DNA from: Phytophthora quininea
Taxonomy: Eukaryota > Oomycota > Peronosporomycetes > Peronosporales > Peronosporaceae
DNA length: 64,000 bases
NCBI GenBank assembly: GCA_011947345.1
Contig: JAAVTG010001003.1
Coordinates: 992,001-1,056,000, forward strand
Direction: 5' to 3'
The notes under the pieces are model-generated. The model had not been told where the DNA came from, searched no databases, and saw only the letters and a list, made by a program, of their open reading frames with translations. The position numbers and the translations under genes are program-made. Below are positions 10,669-21,392 of the stretch, one piece after another. Position 1 is the first letter of the stretch, and every line of letters starts with the position of its first letter.

Positions 10669-11647
10669 ATGCGCGGCGCGGAGCTCCTGGTGGTGGCTCC
10701 TCTGAGCCTGGTGCTTGGCATTCCGCTAGGTTTGCTTAAGGAGAAGTTGCACAAGAACTCTGTCAAGGGCTGGCTGCTGGCGCTGGCTCCATTGGCCCTT
10801 GCTCCTTTGGTAAGGAGCGAAATAAGTGTCGATTGACACATGGATACATTTCATGATAGGCTAACTACTCTGTAATCGCTATGCTAGTTGTCGTTGCATG
10901 ATGGAGTTGTGTTAGGAGCTGCCTATTTCATTGGGAGGGAGTTGGGTGCGTCTCTTGTTGGTGTGGGACTCACTGGAGGCATCGCCACGGGCAAGAGCAC
11001 CGTCTCTAAAGCTTTTCAAAAGGCTGGGGCGGTCATTGTGGACGCTGATGTGGTGGCCAGAGAGGTGGTGATGCCTGGTCGAGGCGCCTACAACGAAATT
11101 GTACGGTACTTTGGCACGGACGTGCTGAATGAGGACGACGCGACCATCAACCGCGCCAAGTTGGGGGCCATCGTCTTCAACGACCCAGCTCAGCGCAGGA
11201 AGATAAACGCGGCCACGCACAAGTACATTATCTGGGAGATGTTCAATCAGCTCGTGTACCACCGTTTGGTCTGTCGGAAGCGACTGGTGGTCTTTGACGC
11301 CCCGCTGCTTTTCGAGACCAAACTACTCGAGTACTTTTGCTATCCGACGATTGTGGTGGCATGCTCTGAAAAGAACGAGCTCGATCGACTTAAGAGAGAT
11401 GATATGCAGCAGAAAGACGCCGAGAAGCGCATCAAGGCGCAGATGAAGCTGCATGTAAGTGGCTACTTTTCACTATTTTTAAAGTGAAGTTTTATTTACA
11501 ATATTTTTTCCATTGCAGGACAAGGTGAAGAAAGCGGATCTCGTTATTCAGAACGATGGCACATTGCAAGAACTAATAGTTAACACCCACGAGACGCTGA
11601 AGCGAACTGCTGCGCTTGTAGGAGGTGCAAATGAACTGCAACTTTAG
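10669..11647 (+). CDS. Dephospho-CoA kinase (CoaE) with N-terminal hydrophobic segment
   Basis: Phosphorylates dephospho-CoA, the last step of coenzyme A synthesis. Exons 10669-10809, 10888-11454 and 11519-11647 give 278 aa. The P-loop GLTGGIATGKSTV begins about residue 67. The CoaE signatures VIVDADVVAREVV, IVRYFGTDVL, RAKLGAIVFND, the lid region VVFDAPLLFET and the RDDMQQKDAEKRI block all follow. Exon 1 plus the first codons of exon 2 add about 60 residues ahead of the kinase, with hydrophobic runs (LLVVAPLSLVLGIPLGLL; WLLALAPLALAPL), suggesting membrane anchoring or organelle targeting, as in eukaryotic DCAKD-type proteins. It is oriented head to head with the F-box/SPRY gene. Confidence 0.9.
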
Positions 11648-11722
11648 AATCTGACAATAAAAGATCAAGTTGCTTTAAAATTGACTTGAGTTCACTATTG
11701 CCCCAATTTCTGACAAGCGAAA

Positions 11723-12604
11723 ATGCCGCGCAAGGGAGTTTCGCTGCAGGAGAAGCGCGAGCGCATCCTGCACATTTACCACGAGTCCAAAGAGGTGTTC
11801 AACCTCAAGGAGGTGGAGAAGCTCGGCTCTAAAGCTGGCGTCGGTAGGTCTCTCGTCAGTACTCCTTCTCCCTATCGTCCTGGCCAAATAATATAATATT
11901 TTGTCAACGTAGTTCTTCAGACAGTCAAGGATGTGAACCAGGCGCTGGTGGATGACGCGCTTGTAGACTGTGATAAGGTAAAACGATATATTATGTATAA
12001 TCCACTAAACAAGCTCGCTAAGCTATGTGTATTGTTTTGACAATGGAGATCGGCTCTGGCAACTACTTTTGGTCCTTCCCGTCCAAGTTGTCGCAGTCGC
12101 GGAAACGCAAATTGAGCGAGCTGGAGCAGCGCAAACAAACTTTGCAGGAAAAACTGGATAAAGTCAAGCAAACAATCGACGACCAGAAGGCTCTGCGATT
12201 GGAATCGGTCAAATACACGCTGCAAAGCAATTTCGTGACAACAATTATCGCTGACAGTTGGTATGATTTTGCAGGAGGAGCGCGTGCAAAAGTTGCAACG
12301 TTTGGAGGAGCAGCGTGCCAAGGTGCAGGTGATGCGAACCAAGGTGCAACATTTGGCGGAGAACGACCCTGCCATCTTGGATGAACTACAGAAAAAAGTT
12401 CGTACGGCAAAGGAAGGCTCCGACCGCTGGACGGGTACCTCTCCAAAGGAACTGTTGCTGATAAGTTTTTTTCTTCTAACTAGTTTCTGCTCGGTAGACA
12501 ACATTTTCACGCTCAAGTCGTGGGTGGAGAAGAAGCGTGGTGTTGCTGGTTCGGAGGTGGACAAATGGCTGGGGATCAAGGACGACTTTGACTACATTGA
12601 ATGA
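11723..12604 (+). CDS. MND1: Meiotic nuclear division protein 1 (MND1)
   Basis: Partner of HOP2; the heterodimer stimulates DMC1/RAD51 strand invasion in meiosis. Exons 11723-11843, 11913-11977, 12049-12207, 12275-12434 and 12498-12604 give 203 aa, the usual MND1 length. Order of features: winged-helix N-terminus (KGVSLQEKRERILHIYHESKEVFNLKE; TVKDVNQALVDDALVDCDKIGSGNYFWSFPS), a long coiled coil (about residues 75-150), and the capping end SDRWTDNIFTLKSWVEKK with DDFDYIE at the C-terminus. The donor of intron 3 (GTCAAA at 12208) is weak, so that boundary is the least certain. Intron 2 uses the AG just before the IGSGN codons. Confidence 0.93.
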
Positions 12605-12750
12605 GCACCCAAGGGGTGAGGTGTTATGCAGCTGAACGAAGAAAAAAAACACTATTGCTTTCGCCTTCGACCGGCGATTAACTTGACTTGACTAAAACTG
12701 TGGCATGTCATTTATTGCTATTGAAACCCGAAATGCACTTGACAAATCGT

Positions 12751-14894
12751 TTACCAGTTGAAGACCTCCTTGTGGAAGTCGAAGTTGCAGTTCCGTGCGA
12801 GGGACTGCGCCTCCACGGTCATGGTCGGAGGCCCGCAAGCCATGACCGTCACACGGCGGCCGTTGAATCGACTGGTGTTGATCAGCTCGTCGAGAATCGG
12901 CTGGCCGGCACGGTACGACAGCGTCTCGCCATTGGAACGCGTGATGACACCGTCGCTGCGAGCGTTCGAGACGTGGAACATCCAGTTGATGTTGATGGGC
13001 TGCGGGCCAGCGGGGCCCAGGATGGCCGTGTTGGGGTCCTGCAGGTTGTTACTGGCACGAGCGGCGTAGTCGAGCTGCGCTTGGGTCGGCAGGAACTGCT
13101 CCATCATCATGATGTCTTCCGGCTCGCGAACCGACCACAGCACGTACCAGTCCGAAGTCTTGGCAGCCTTGTCCGACTGGGAGAGCGCAGATGGGAACAA
13201 GCGCGTCTGGTTGATCAAGCTCATCATGGGAGTGATGCCAACACCGCCGGCGACCAGCACCACTGCATCGTAGTGCTCAACATCAAGCGAGATCTTGCCG
13301 AACGGACCGCAGAGGTTGGCCGTGAGGTCGTACTGCGTCCCAGCCTTCTCCAGCAGCTTGCGCGTGAAGGAGCCACTGCCCATGGCCTTAATGCAGAAAC
13401 CCAGCGACTTGCCATCCGGCGTCACAATGGACGAGAACGGGTGCCATTGCGTAAGGGAGACGGACGGCAGACGCACCAGGAAGTACGAGCCAGGGTTCAC
13501 ACGCATCGCCAGTTTGCCCGTCTTCGGAGTAGGGTCGAGAATGAGCGTCGTGGAGCTCGAGACCGAGTTGACCGACACGGAAGCCTTGTACGAGCTCGTG
13601 AATGCGCTGGACCACCGGTACAGCAAGCCAAGAGCGTACAGCGCCAGAGGCACAGCCAGTGCAGGACCGATGAAGCTCGGGGCGTGAAGAATCGTGAACA
13701 CGAAGCCGACGATCGACAGCACACGGTGGGCGAAGTAAAACACCTCGAAGAACAGTCGGCGCACAGGCTCGAGCGACAGCGCCAGCATGACGATGAAGCA
13801 CAGGAACGCGATGAAGCCATGAAGAGGGTAAACGTCGCCGGTCTTCTCGCTGACGGTCACATCGACCATCTTGCTGGCCTGGATGACGTGGATGATCACC
13901 GCGACGTTCATGAGGAGACCGAGCCAGCGGTGGAACTTGACGATGCGTTCGAACGAGCTGCCGAAGAGCACCGACCACACCGGCAGACGCGACACGGGGA
14001 GGATCAGGAACATGAGCACCAGCAGACTAATCTGGCCCGAGACGACGTAGTTGTCTTCGTCCGAGAGCAGCGACCCGAGCACGACGACCGCAGCCACGAA
14101 GATCAGCACCACCAGCAGCTCACCAAAATACAGGTCCGCCATCAGCTGCATGAACATGGTGTGGGGCTTGGCCACGGGAGCGTTGGTCGTCAACTTCACC
14201 GGCGGCGGTGCCACGGTGCGGTGCAGCAGCAGTTTACCGATCGGGGTGGTCTTCAGCGCCGCCGTCAGCAGTAGACCGCACAGCGCCATGGTGCCGAACG
14301 CGATGCCGCCGACAATACCAGGGCAGTTGTTGTCCCCGCAGAACGGCGTGTCGGCCGTGACGGTCGTGCTGGCGCCGCCGGACGAGTTGCCGGCCGCGGC
14401 AAAGTTGAACGTGGCCACGCCGTTGGTGCCGCTGCGGTGCGTGGAGATCGGCCACGAGGTGCCGTAGGCCCAAATGAAGTTGGCAGTACCAGTGGCACTG
14501 AGCGCCACCTCGGACGTGGTGGCGGCGGCCAGCGTGCGCTGGTAGCTGAAGCTCATGGCCGACGTGCTGGACTCGCCGACGACGAACGTGGTTTGGTCGC
14601 TCTCGGCCGAGATGTCGCTGTTGGTGTAGCCCCCGAGCAGGTACGAGGTGGGGTGCCGTCCGCCTTGAAGAACATCATGACGTTCGCGGCGGGGCTGCCG
14701 ACCATCTCAGAGCCGCGGGACGGACCCACGCCGAACCAAGTGGCCTCGCTGGCCACCGACGCCTCGAGCTGGTACTCGATGCAGACCTCATTGCCCTGGA
14801 CGAGAGCACGCATGAACACGGGGCCGTCGCCCAGTTGGGTGCCCGTGAGAGCCTGGAACTCGGCGCTGGAGCAGATGCTGTTCGACGTCGCCAT
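12751..14894 (-). CDS. DOMON-domain ferric reductase / NADPH oxidase-like flavocytochrome
   Basis: About 714 aa, one exon, bridging one frame break at a GGGG run (14650-14653, CCCC on the coding strand). The N-terminal DOMON-like haem or sugar-binding domain (about residues 1-150) precedes a membrane segment and a ferric-reductase helical bundle with the paired His needed for two b haems (KFHRWLG...VIIHVI; YFAHRVLS...ILHAPSF). The cytosolic FAD module has HPFSS, and the NAD(P) module has GGVGITPM and the C-terminal CGPPTM. Predicted role: transfer of electrons from cytosolic NAD(P)H across a membrane to extracellular iron, oxygen or a DOMON-bound partner. A large antisense ORF on + is a composition shadow. 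Confidence 0.88.
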
Positions 14895-16492
14895 GATTTC
14901 GCCAATTCAACAATAACCTCGAGCTTTGGGGGCGGCGATGAAGTGACGGATGGGTCGCGGCTTGCGCTGCAGCCTGCAGATTGGAGAGTGAGAAACCGTT
15001 GAGTGGCGCTTTCGGACCAGCGTGACAAACGAACCATCCTCAGGATCGTCCTCCATTTCGGACGCTTGGTTCAGTGCGCCTTATATTGACCGTAAACGGT
15101 GGTAAGGTCACTATGTTGCTGGCTGACGCGTCTATCCAAGAAAAGGTTGCCGAACCTCCGTTTTGGCGGTACGATTTGAGCAGCGGAGACCAAGCAAAAC
15201 GAGCAGCAGAGCCCGGTTTCCCCTCCTTTCGGAGCCTCTACACGACGCATGTATCTCCTCCCTCGCGACGGTGGAGGTTGCAATGTGGGCGATGTTATCG
15301 TTTGTCAGGGGGATTTACGCCACGGACGCCGCCGTATGACACCTGCTGATGGCCACGTGAGCCTGCGTTTGACTGTTCGAATGAACCCAAACCGGCTGGC
15401 TCTGTCAAACAACAGCGACCAGCAGGCGACATTTTCGCAGCGGCGCTGTTCGACACTTGGACGTCGTCCGCTGGATGTTCTCGTCGTGTTGCAGGCGAGT
15501 TTACTAATCGGCCGCTGGCGGACGCTGCAAGGCAACCAAAGGACCATGTCGGTGTGGACACGGTGGTGGTGGCTCAGACTTGGCCCCTTTCAGTTTGGAG
15601 AGCTTTGTCCGCTCTCAAAACCGCTGTACACTTTTTTCCAGTTACGACTGCAGAAGACCAACGGACAAGATCGATGTTTGCCAGCCACGCGGGGTTTAAC
15701 TGCCTCCGTCAGACTCGTATGTCGGTCAATTTTGGTGGTGCTGAGGTCACCCACGTTGCCGCTACACTGGACACGACTGCAATCCTGCCTGCCGCCCATC
15801 GCACTTCAGAGTTCCCTCATTCGGTTCGACAACGGCCGATCAAGATCCATTTCACAACTTGTTCGCGATCAGCACTCGTGGGATCGCATCGTGATCCGAG
15901 CGCCACGAAATGTCAAATCCCAAATCTCCCGGCACTGCTGTCGCAGCTTGGCGTAATGTGCGGATTCGTAAGCCGTTTACGAAGCGTTTGGCGCATCAAA
16001 AGCTGTGCTTCACGTGGCGGATAGACTGCAGTGAATGGACCAGCAGTCCCAGTGGCAAGCCCAGGTGGCAGCAACACTTGCTGCTGTAGTTCGAATTTGA
16101 CAGGAATTCATTCGGTCTCGGCTCCGATGGGTCTTTGATGATGCGGTAGCAATTGGAAAGCACCGAGGTTGTAAGAGAATTCTGCGGATGGAATGAGGAT
16201 AGTACTGCCAGCGAAAAGCGCTGCGTCTTGACGGAGTTTTGCTGAGCGCACGGAGAACAAGCCGCCATTTCAGCTCGATGGTTCTCTCCTGTCAAGTACT
16301 TACGGCCCTTGTCGAGGTGAAAGCACTTTAGAGCAGAGGCCAAGCGACAAGTAAGTGAACGCGATGAATCGTGTTGGCCCTTACCAACCGATGATTAGAG
16401 CCTGCCTACCACGTCATCGAGAACGTGACCCTGTTGCAATTTCAAGCTGCAAACACTTGCAACCTTGTGATTACTTTCAACTGACGAAGGTC
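14895..16492. other. Gene-poor interval, no supported gene
   Basis: About 1.6 kb between the DOMON-reductase start and the end of the next minus-strand gene. Plus-strand ORFs at 15249-15956 and 15554-16024 overlap in different frames and lack consistent splice sites. A faint SPRY-like flavour (GCNVGDVIVCQGDL; TRMSVNFGG) is not enough to call a gene; it might be a decayed fragment. The promoter of the reductase must lie in the right-hand side of 14895-15100. Confidence 0.4.
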
Positions 16493-18516
16493 TCATTTCC
16501 GGGGACTGTTCCGCATCCCCCAGAGTGCAATGGTAGCCATCGTCGCAAGGACACACAACGTCGCCGTGGCTACTCCAGAAATGGTAAAGCACGACGCCGC
16601 CAACGACAGGAATCTCGGCGGTGCTGGCTTCGCTTGGATCTCGTTTTTCGGCTTCGGTTTCCGTTCTTCGTCACGGTCGGTCGATCGTCGACGCGTTGGT
16701 TCGTTCTTGGACTTTCGCAGTCGCCTACTGCTGTTGACTCGGCGTGTGGAGGAGCGAGACGGCGGAGATCGCGACTCGTTACTGGCGGCATCGTGCCAGT
16801 GTTTGTCGTGGCGACGCCGCTCGCCCATGCCATTCATGGACGGCGCACTACGCCGCTTGGTTCGGAGTGACAGGTTTCGTGTTGATGATCTGGCACTGGA
16901 ACTCGCGTGGCTGTACGTAGGCGATCCCGGGGTTGACGAAAAGACTGTTGAGAGCGTTGTCGGCCACTGGAGAACCGCAGCTCTGGGCTGGTAAACTCTG
17001 CCTTCTTGGGCGGCGGAATACCCTCGCTGCTACTTGGTAGCATGGGCACTGGCACCAACGGACCAGCCCCGCCCGACACTGGAGGGGTCACCGTCCGCGA
17101 CCGCTGAGACGTTCGCTGGTAGCGGTTCGGCGATGGGATCGACCACTCGCCGTCTTCATTCTCCACGTCGTAGTTGTAGTAATGCTCGCCATCCACTTGG
17201 TCTTCGTGCACGCTGGGCACAGACGATGAACCTCGTGATCGTGATCGCATCATGAGTGGCGGTCCTAAATCCACGGCGTCCTGCGACCAATGCAGCGCCG
17301 TATCGTCATGCAGCAACTGGTTGGCGTCGCTGCTGCTGACACTGCTGATGTCTCCATCATCGCTGTAATAGTCGTCTTCGTCCTCGGACTGCGCAGCAGG
17401 CTCTAACTCCAGCGGCCAGCCTTTCGATCGAGCTTCGTCAACCAATCTGGGGTTGATCTGGAGCTCCTGCTTCGTCAGGATGAACTACGAATGCAATCAC
17501 AAGTTAGTCCAGTCCCATCGTGACTTGAGAGCTCCTACCAACCTCGATATCGTTGAACAGGATGTCACGGTAGAGCACCATAATCTGCAGCAGCTCCACA
17601 GCGACAGTATCATGTCTTTCACTCTTCCGTGCAGTCTAAAGGCAACAGCGTTAGGAGATCACCTACCAGATCAATATCGTCCACAACGCACCATGCTTTC
17701 AAATTCGGAGGATTCGCTGAAGACATGGTGGTGTTTGTCAGCGAGGATCTTCAGCAGAAGTTGCGTCTCGCTACTCACGAGTGCAATGAGATCCCATAAC
17801 GCCAGCAGTCGCAGCAGGCAGTGCCGCACCTCACGTTCCAGCTTGTCCAGCACCCCTCGAATCGCTAGCAACGTGGTAAGCGCCGGCGGAACAGCCAGAC
17901 TTTCACGCATTAAAATCTTCTTGTGCTGCGTGTACAGCTCCAAGGGCACCAGCGGTCCCATAAGGTTGCGGAAACTCACTTCAAGCAGCTCGTTGAGTAC
18001 GGCTACTTGGTCACCAAAGCTCTTGTCTCCTGCTGAAATGCTAATCGTCAGGAGATCTCGAGGACTGATCGTCTCTGTGTCTTCGGGTCCGTTGTTGCTG
18101 GTCGGGTCTGAAGCTGAAGCTGAGAAGCCCTGCCACTCGCCCCGCTCCTTCTGCACGCTCTCCAGCAGCGAGACGTACAGCATTTTGGCCTGACGGACGA
18201 CCGCATTGTCGCGGTTGGTCTCGTCAAAGCTGCCGCTTCGGTTGATGACTGTGAACAGGACGGAGGCGACGGTGCCGACCGACTGCGCGCAGGAACCGAA
18301 TACGCTGCTGCGCTGCATCTGCTTCTGTGTTTGTTTCTGTCTCCGCAGCCTGTCGCTGAGTTGCTGCGGCTCCAGGTCCGGACGGTTCGCGCTCTTTGCA
18401 CCTTTGGAGCTTGGCGGAGATTGAGACGGCGACCGGCGGAAGTACTGCTTGATACCGAAGCCTGAAGACGACGACGGAGCAGAAGACACGGTCGAGGTGG
18501 ACTTGCGAGATGTCAT
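16493..18516 (-). CDS. Unknown tail-anchored, Ser-rich protein
   Basis: Three exons (17692-18516, 17543-17635, 16493-17484) with clean GT-AG introns. Bridging one under-called T run (16939-16942, AAAA on +) gives 636 aa. Order: Ser/Lys-rich leader (first 65 residues); a helical domain (about 70-330) with LVPLELYTQHKKILMRESL, LAIRGVLDKLEREVRHCLLRLL and VELLQIMVLYRDILFNDIE; a disordered acidic and Ser/Pro/Arg-rich region; and one hydrophobic helix near the C-terminus (FLSLAASCFTISGVATATL onward) ending MRNSPRK. The layout predicts a C-tail-anchored membrane protein facing the cytosol. I do not recognise the helical domain. Confidence 0.7.
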
Positions 18517-18816
18517 TGGAGCAGGACGTCGAGACGAGAGCTGGGAGCAGTGTGCCTAGCTGCTAACTCAGCACTATCCGTCGGATCGACCTGTTTGGGC
18601 AAGATCCAAAAACAAATATAGAAAGACTTGCAATGTATCGAGGAGGAGCTGACCGAAGGAAACGCAGAGGATGTGATGAAGGTTGACGACGATGATGTTG
18701 GTGAACGAGCTATTAGCTTTTGAGTGCGATGAATTCCAACGTAGCATGGTTGATCGTCTCGTTGAAGATGAACATGGCTACGCTTTTCCGGTGCTTTGGC
18801 TCGATCTACAGCGTAC

Positions 18817-20166
18817 TCAGAATGAAAACGAATCGGACTCGGCAGCGACATCGTCTGAGGCACCAGCACTCGATTTAACATCTTTGTCGGTGTAGCCGGC
18901 TCCGTCGTACTTGTCGAGCTGCGAGAGCACCTCTTGGTACACCTTCTTGTTGGCATTGTACGCCCACACCAGGTCCAAATGGCTGTACTTGTCAACTGTG
19001 AGCTCGTGCACGACCGTCTCCGATGGAAGTGCCGACCGTAGCTGTTTAATGTCTGTGGACGTGGCAATCATGTCCTTGGCGCCAATGAACAGACCAGTGC
19101 GAGGGTAAACCATGTCTTCCACCGGGATCGCAGGCGGGTCAAACGTGCCGTAGACTTTCTTGTTCTCGCACTTTTTATCGGGACAGTCTTCGATGCTCGC
19201 GTCCCGATCGCACTTGCAGCCGTAGTCGTACGACGCGAAGGTGTCGTCGCGAATCCCCTGCGCGAAATGGGCCATGTTCTTCACGGAAGTCCCTGCCGGC
19301 ATTTGCGAGACGTACACTGGAATTCGAGTCGTGTTGGTGCTGACGGATGGGCCTGTAACGAGAGCCATCGTGGTGTTGCAGAGTGCCGGCGTCAGAGTGC
19401 ACGTGGATCCCGTTAGAACCTCCTGGATGAATTTGTGCTTGGATGAGAACTCGACGATGCCAAACGTCTGGTACCATTTCTCAAGGCGCAAGTCTGCCAT
19501 TCCACGGAACACTTTGGCGGTGATGTGACCGGTCCAAGCGACCGGGGCCAGTGCTGCGAAGTACGAAACCTTTTTCGCCAGCTCTTGGTCGGTGGAGAAG
19601 GCCACGAGCCCCTGCGTCGTTCCTTCGGAATGACCCACGAAGCTCAGCGTCGACTGCTTCGTTGTCTTGAGCACGTACTTGATCTCTGCTGGGAGGTCGA
19701 ACTTGCCCATGTCTTCCCACGTGAAATCCCAGAACTCGGCGTCTTCGGCAGTGTAATCCAAATGCTCTCTGGACCACGTCGAGCCTCGATTGTTCCCCAT
19801 CCAGACGTCGTAGCCAGCATCCGCCAAGATGAACGCCAAACTTTGGTTCCGGAAGTTGCACACGAAGGCGAAGCTGCTGTCGAGTAGTCCATGTTGCAAC
19901 AGAACGACGGGTTTGTGCTTGGCAGATTCGTCTTCGGATTGACTTTCCTCGTACGATTTCGGCAGGCGGTACATGGTGAGCACGAATCGGTCGGCGGTTG
20001 TCACCGTGTGTGTTTCGACTGCATACCCTCGAGTCTCAATGATCCCCGTGACGTTCAAACCCGCATCGGGGTCCATGTCAACCGCTTCAGCTTCGGCGGC
20101 GACGGTGGTGATCGCGACAACGAATACCAGAACGACGCGGAGGACGAAGGTGCGAAGAATCGTCAT
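18817..20166 (-). CDS. Acid lipase (LIPA/gastric lipase type), copy 1
   Basis: 449 aa, one exon. It is a secreted or lysosomal alpha/beta hydrolase cleaving triacylglycerol or steryl esters. ATG 20166 opens a signal peptide (hydrophobic core VLRVVLVFVVAITTVAA). Family features: LLQHGLLDSSFAFV (oxyanion region), NNRGSTWSREH, FWDFTWEDMGKFDLPAEI, nucleophile elbow GHSEGTTQG, and late Asp (GAKDMI) and His (YSHLDLVW) completing the triad. It is nearly identical to the inverted copy at 28382-29676 from about NVTGIIE onward; the signal peptides and C-terminal tails differ. This copy ends with an Asp/Ser-rich tail, and its frame is intact. Confidence 0.92.
   Translation of the reverse strand: MTILRTFVLRVVLVFVVAITTVAAEAEAVDMDPDAGLNVTGIIETRGYAVETHTVTTADRFVLTMYRLPKSYEESQSEDESAKHKPVVLLQHGLLDSSFAFVCNFRNQSLAFILADAGYDVWMGNNRGSTWSREHLDYTAEDAEFWDFTWEDMGKFDLPAEIKYVLKTTKQSTLSFVGHSEGTTQGLVAFSTDQELAKKVSYFAALAPVAWTGHITAKVFRGMADLRLEKWYQTFGIVEFSSKHKFIQEVLTGSTCTLTPALCNTTMALVTGPSVSTNTTRIPVYVSQMPAGTSVKNMAHFAQGIRDDTFASYDYGCKCDRDASIEDCPDKKCENKKVYGTFDPPAIPVEDMVYPRTGLFIGAKDMIATSTDIKQLRSALPSETVVHELTVDKYSHLDLVWAYNANKKVYQEVLSQLDKYDGAGYTDKDVKSSAGASDDVAAESDSFSF
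18899..20055 (-). repeat. Inverted repeat arm, lipase pair (left)
   Basis: About 1.16 kb, nearly identical in reverse complement to 28506-29661. It covers the lipase body but not the signal peptide, 5' flank or C-terminal tail. Confidence 0.85.
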
Positions 20167-20629
20167 GACTGTGGTCAAGCAGGCTGCAATAATCTCTGTA
20201 GAGGAGAAGAAGAAATGAAATTCCAGTGGTACGGGGAAGTCGCGGACAACAGTGTCGGTCGGTCAATGATAGCCGTAATCTAATTACACCCAGAGTTGTC
20301 ATGCTGTCGATCCATCCGGTCACCATGATAACCTGTTCGATGTGCTTTGGCGCACCGCACCGCACGCTCCAGTTTGTTCAGAACACAGCGAATTGCTCGC
20401 AACGTCGCGAGGGATGGAATATAGTATATCTCCTAACAATTGAAATAAAAATAGTTAATCGGAATCAAGATTCGTAGGCAAACAGCCCAAACGTGCTATT
20501 CCCACTCTCAATGCCGTGCAAAAATTCCTTTACTATACGTAACTTTACTATACGTAAAGGACAGAGAAATCGACCCGTTGCTAGAGTGAACGCGATTTCA
20601 CCCCCTTACTTCACGTGGATACGAGTGAT
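20167..20629. other. Intergenic, contains short palindromic duplication
   Basis: No gene is supported. A short duplicated palindromic motif (CTTTACTATACGTAA, twice in a row) lies at about 20530-20560, just left of the protease-like gene's 3' end. Confidence 0.4.
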
Positions 20630-21241
20630 TCAGAAGTCGAACCGCCAACCCAAGCTTCCAGTCTCCTCTTGCCCTCCGTTCCACGGCGCAATGAAAGCTC
20701 TTGGCGTGGTTGACTTGAGAATCGCTACATCCAGCTCTGAGTTGCACGCAACAACTTCGACTTCCATCCCTCCAATTTGCAGCACCACGGTCCCCACAGT
20801 TTGTTCCGGTGAAAGGTTGTCGTTGCACGTCACCGCTAAAGTCGGGCTGAAGAACATGCCCATTCCAACGCTCTTGCGCTCTCCATCCTCCTCGATGACG
20901 ATCGCAAACGCTGCGTTTTGGACTTGCTCGCGATCTTTCGGTACGATGAAGAACGGCGACGGGCTCTCTTTGCTCTCTGGTGTTTGTACAACAAGAGGAT
21001 CATTTCCAACACCGAACGACCCAATTGTTGCTTCCAGCGCTAGTGCTACTTTCGGCGTCGCATTGTACGTCACTTTGTTCTGGAAGACCATGAGATCGGA
21101 CACGATGGTAGTTCCAGGGAGAGCGCGTGCAACTTGATGGAAAACTTTCGCCATGAACTGGCTCACGAGAGCGTCTTCTGGTAACTCGACTCCATACTCG
21201 TTGGTGGTTGGAACTTCCTTTGGTGGACCTGAAAATGTCAA
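20630..21241 (-). CDS. Trypsin-like serine-peptidase homologue, probably inactive, 5' end uncertain
   Basis: An open frame of 203 aa whose C-terminal third resembles the first barrel of trypsin-like peptidases: VGMGMFFSPTLAVTCNDNLSP, then VEVVACNSELDVAILKST (the Asp-containing DxALL-type strand). The position where active members have the catalytic His (T-A-A-H) reads T-C-N-D, so it is unlikely to be a working protease. The protein stops shortly after the Asp strand and has no nucleophile Ser domain. The frame starts right after a plausible acceptor (TTTTCAG, near 21229), so an upstream exon is likely around 21270-21360, which holds MLATWLAVLETG. It is a fragment or degenerate gene beside the lipase. 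Confidence 0.45.
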   Translation of the reverse strand: MTFSGPPKEVPTTNEYGVELPEDALVSQFMAKVFHQVARALPGTTIVSDLMVFQNKVTYNATPKVALALEATIGSFGVGNDPLVVQTPESKESPSPFFIVPKDREQVQNAAFAIVIEEDGERKSVGMGMFFSPTLAVTCNDNLSPEQTVGTVVLQIGGMEVEVVACNSELDVAILKSTTPRAFIAPWNGGQEETGSLGWRFDF

Positions 21242-21392
21242 GAATGGCCTTATGTTAGATGATGACCTGGCCTGGTATATCCAGGATGTGACTCAGGCAT
21301 ATCCGCGTGGTGGATCGCGACCCAGTCTCCAATACGGCGAGCCACGTGGCCAGCATGTTCTGCGCCGCGTAGTTGTCGTCGATTCCCAAGCT

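Noticed and set aside
15249..16024. A SPRY-like gene on the plus strand
   Set aside because: Only two short motif-like pieces in different frames, with no splice sites linking them and no clear start.
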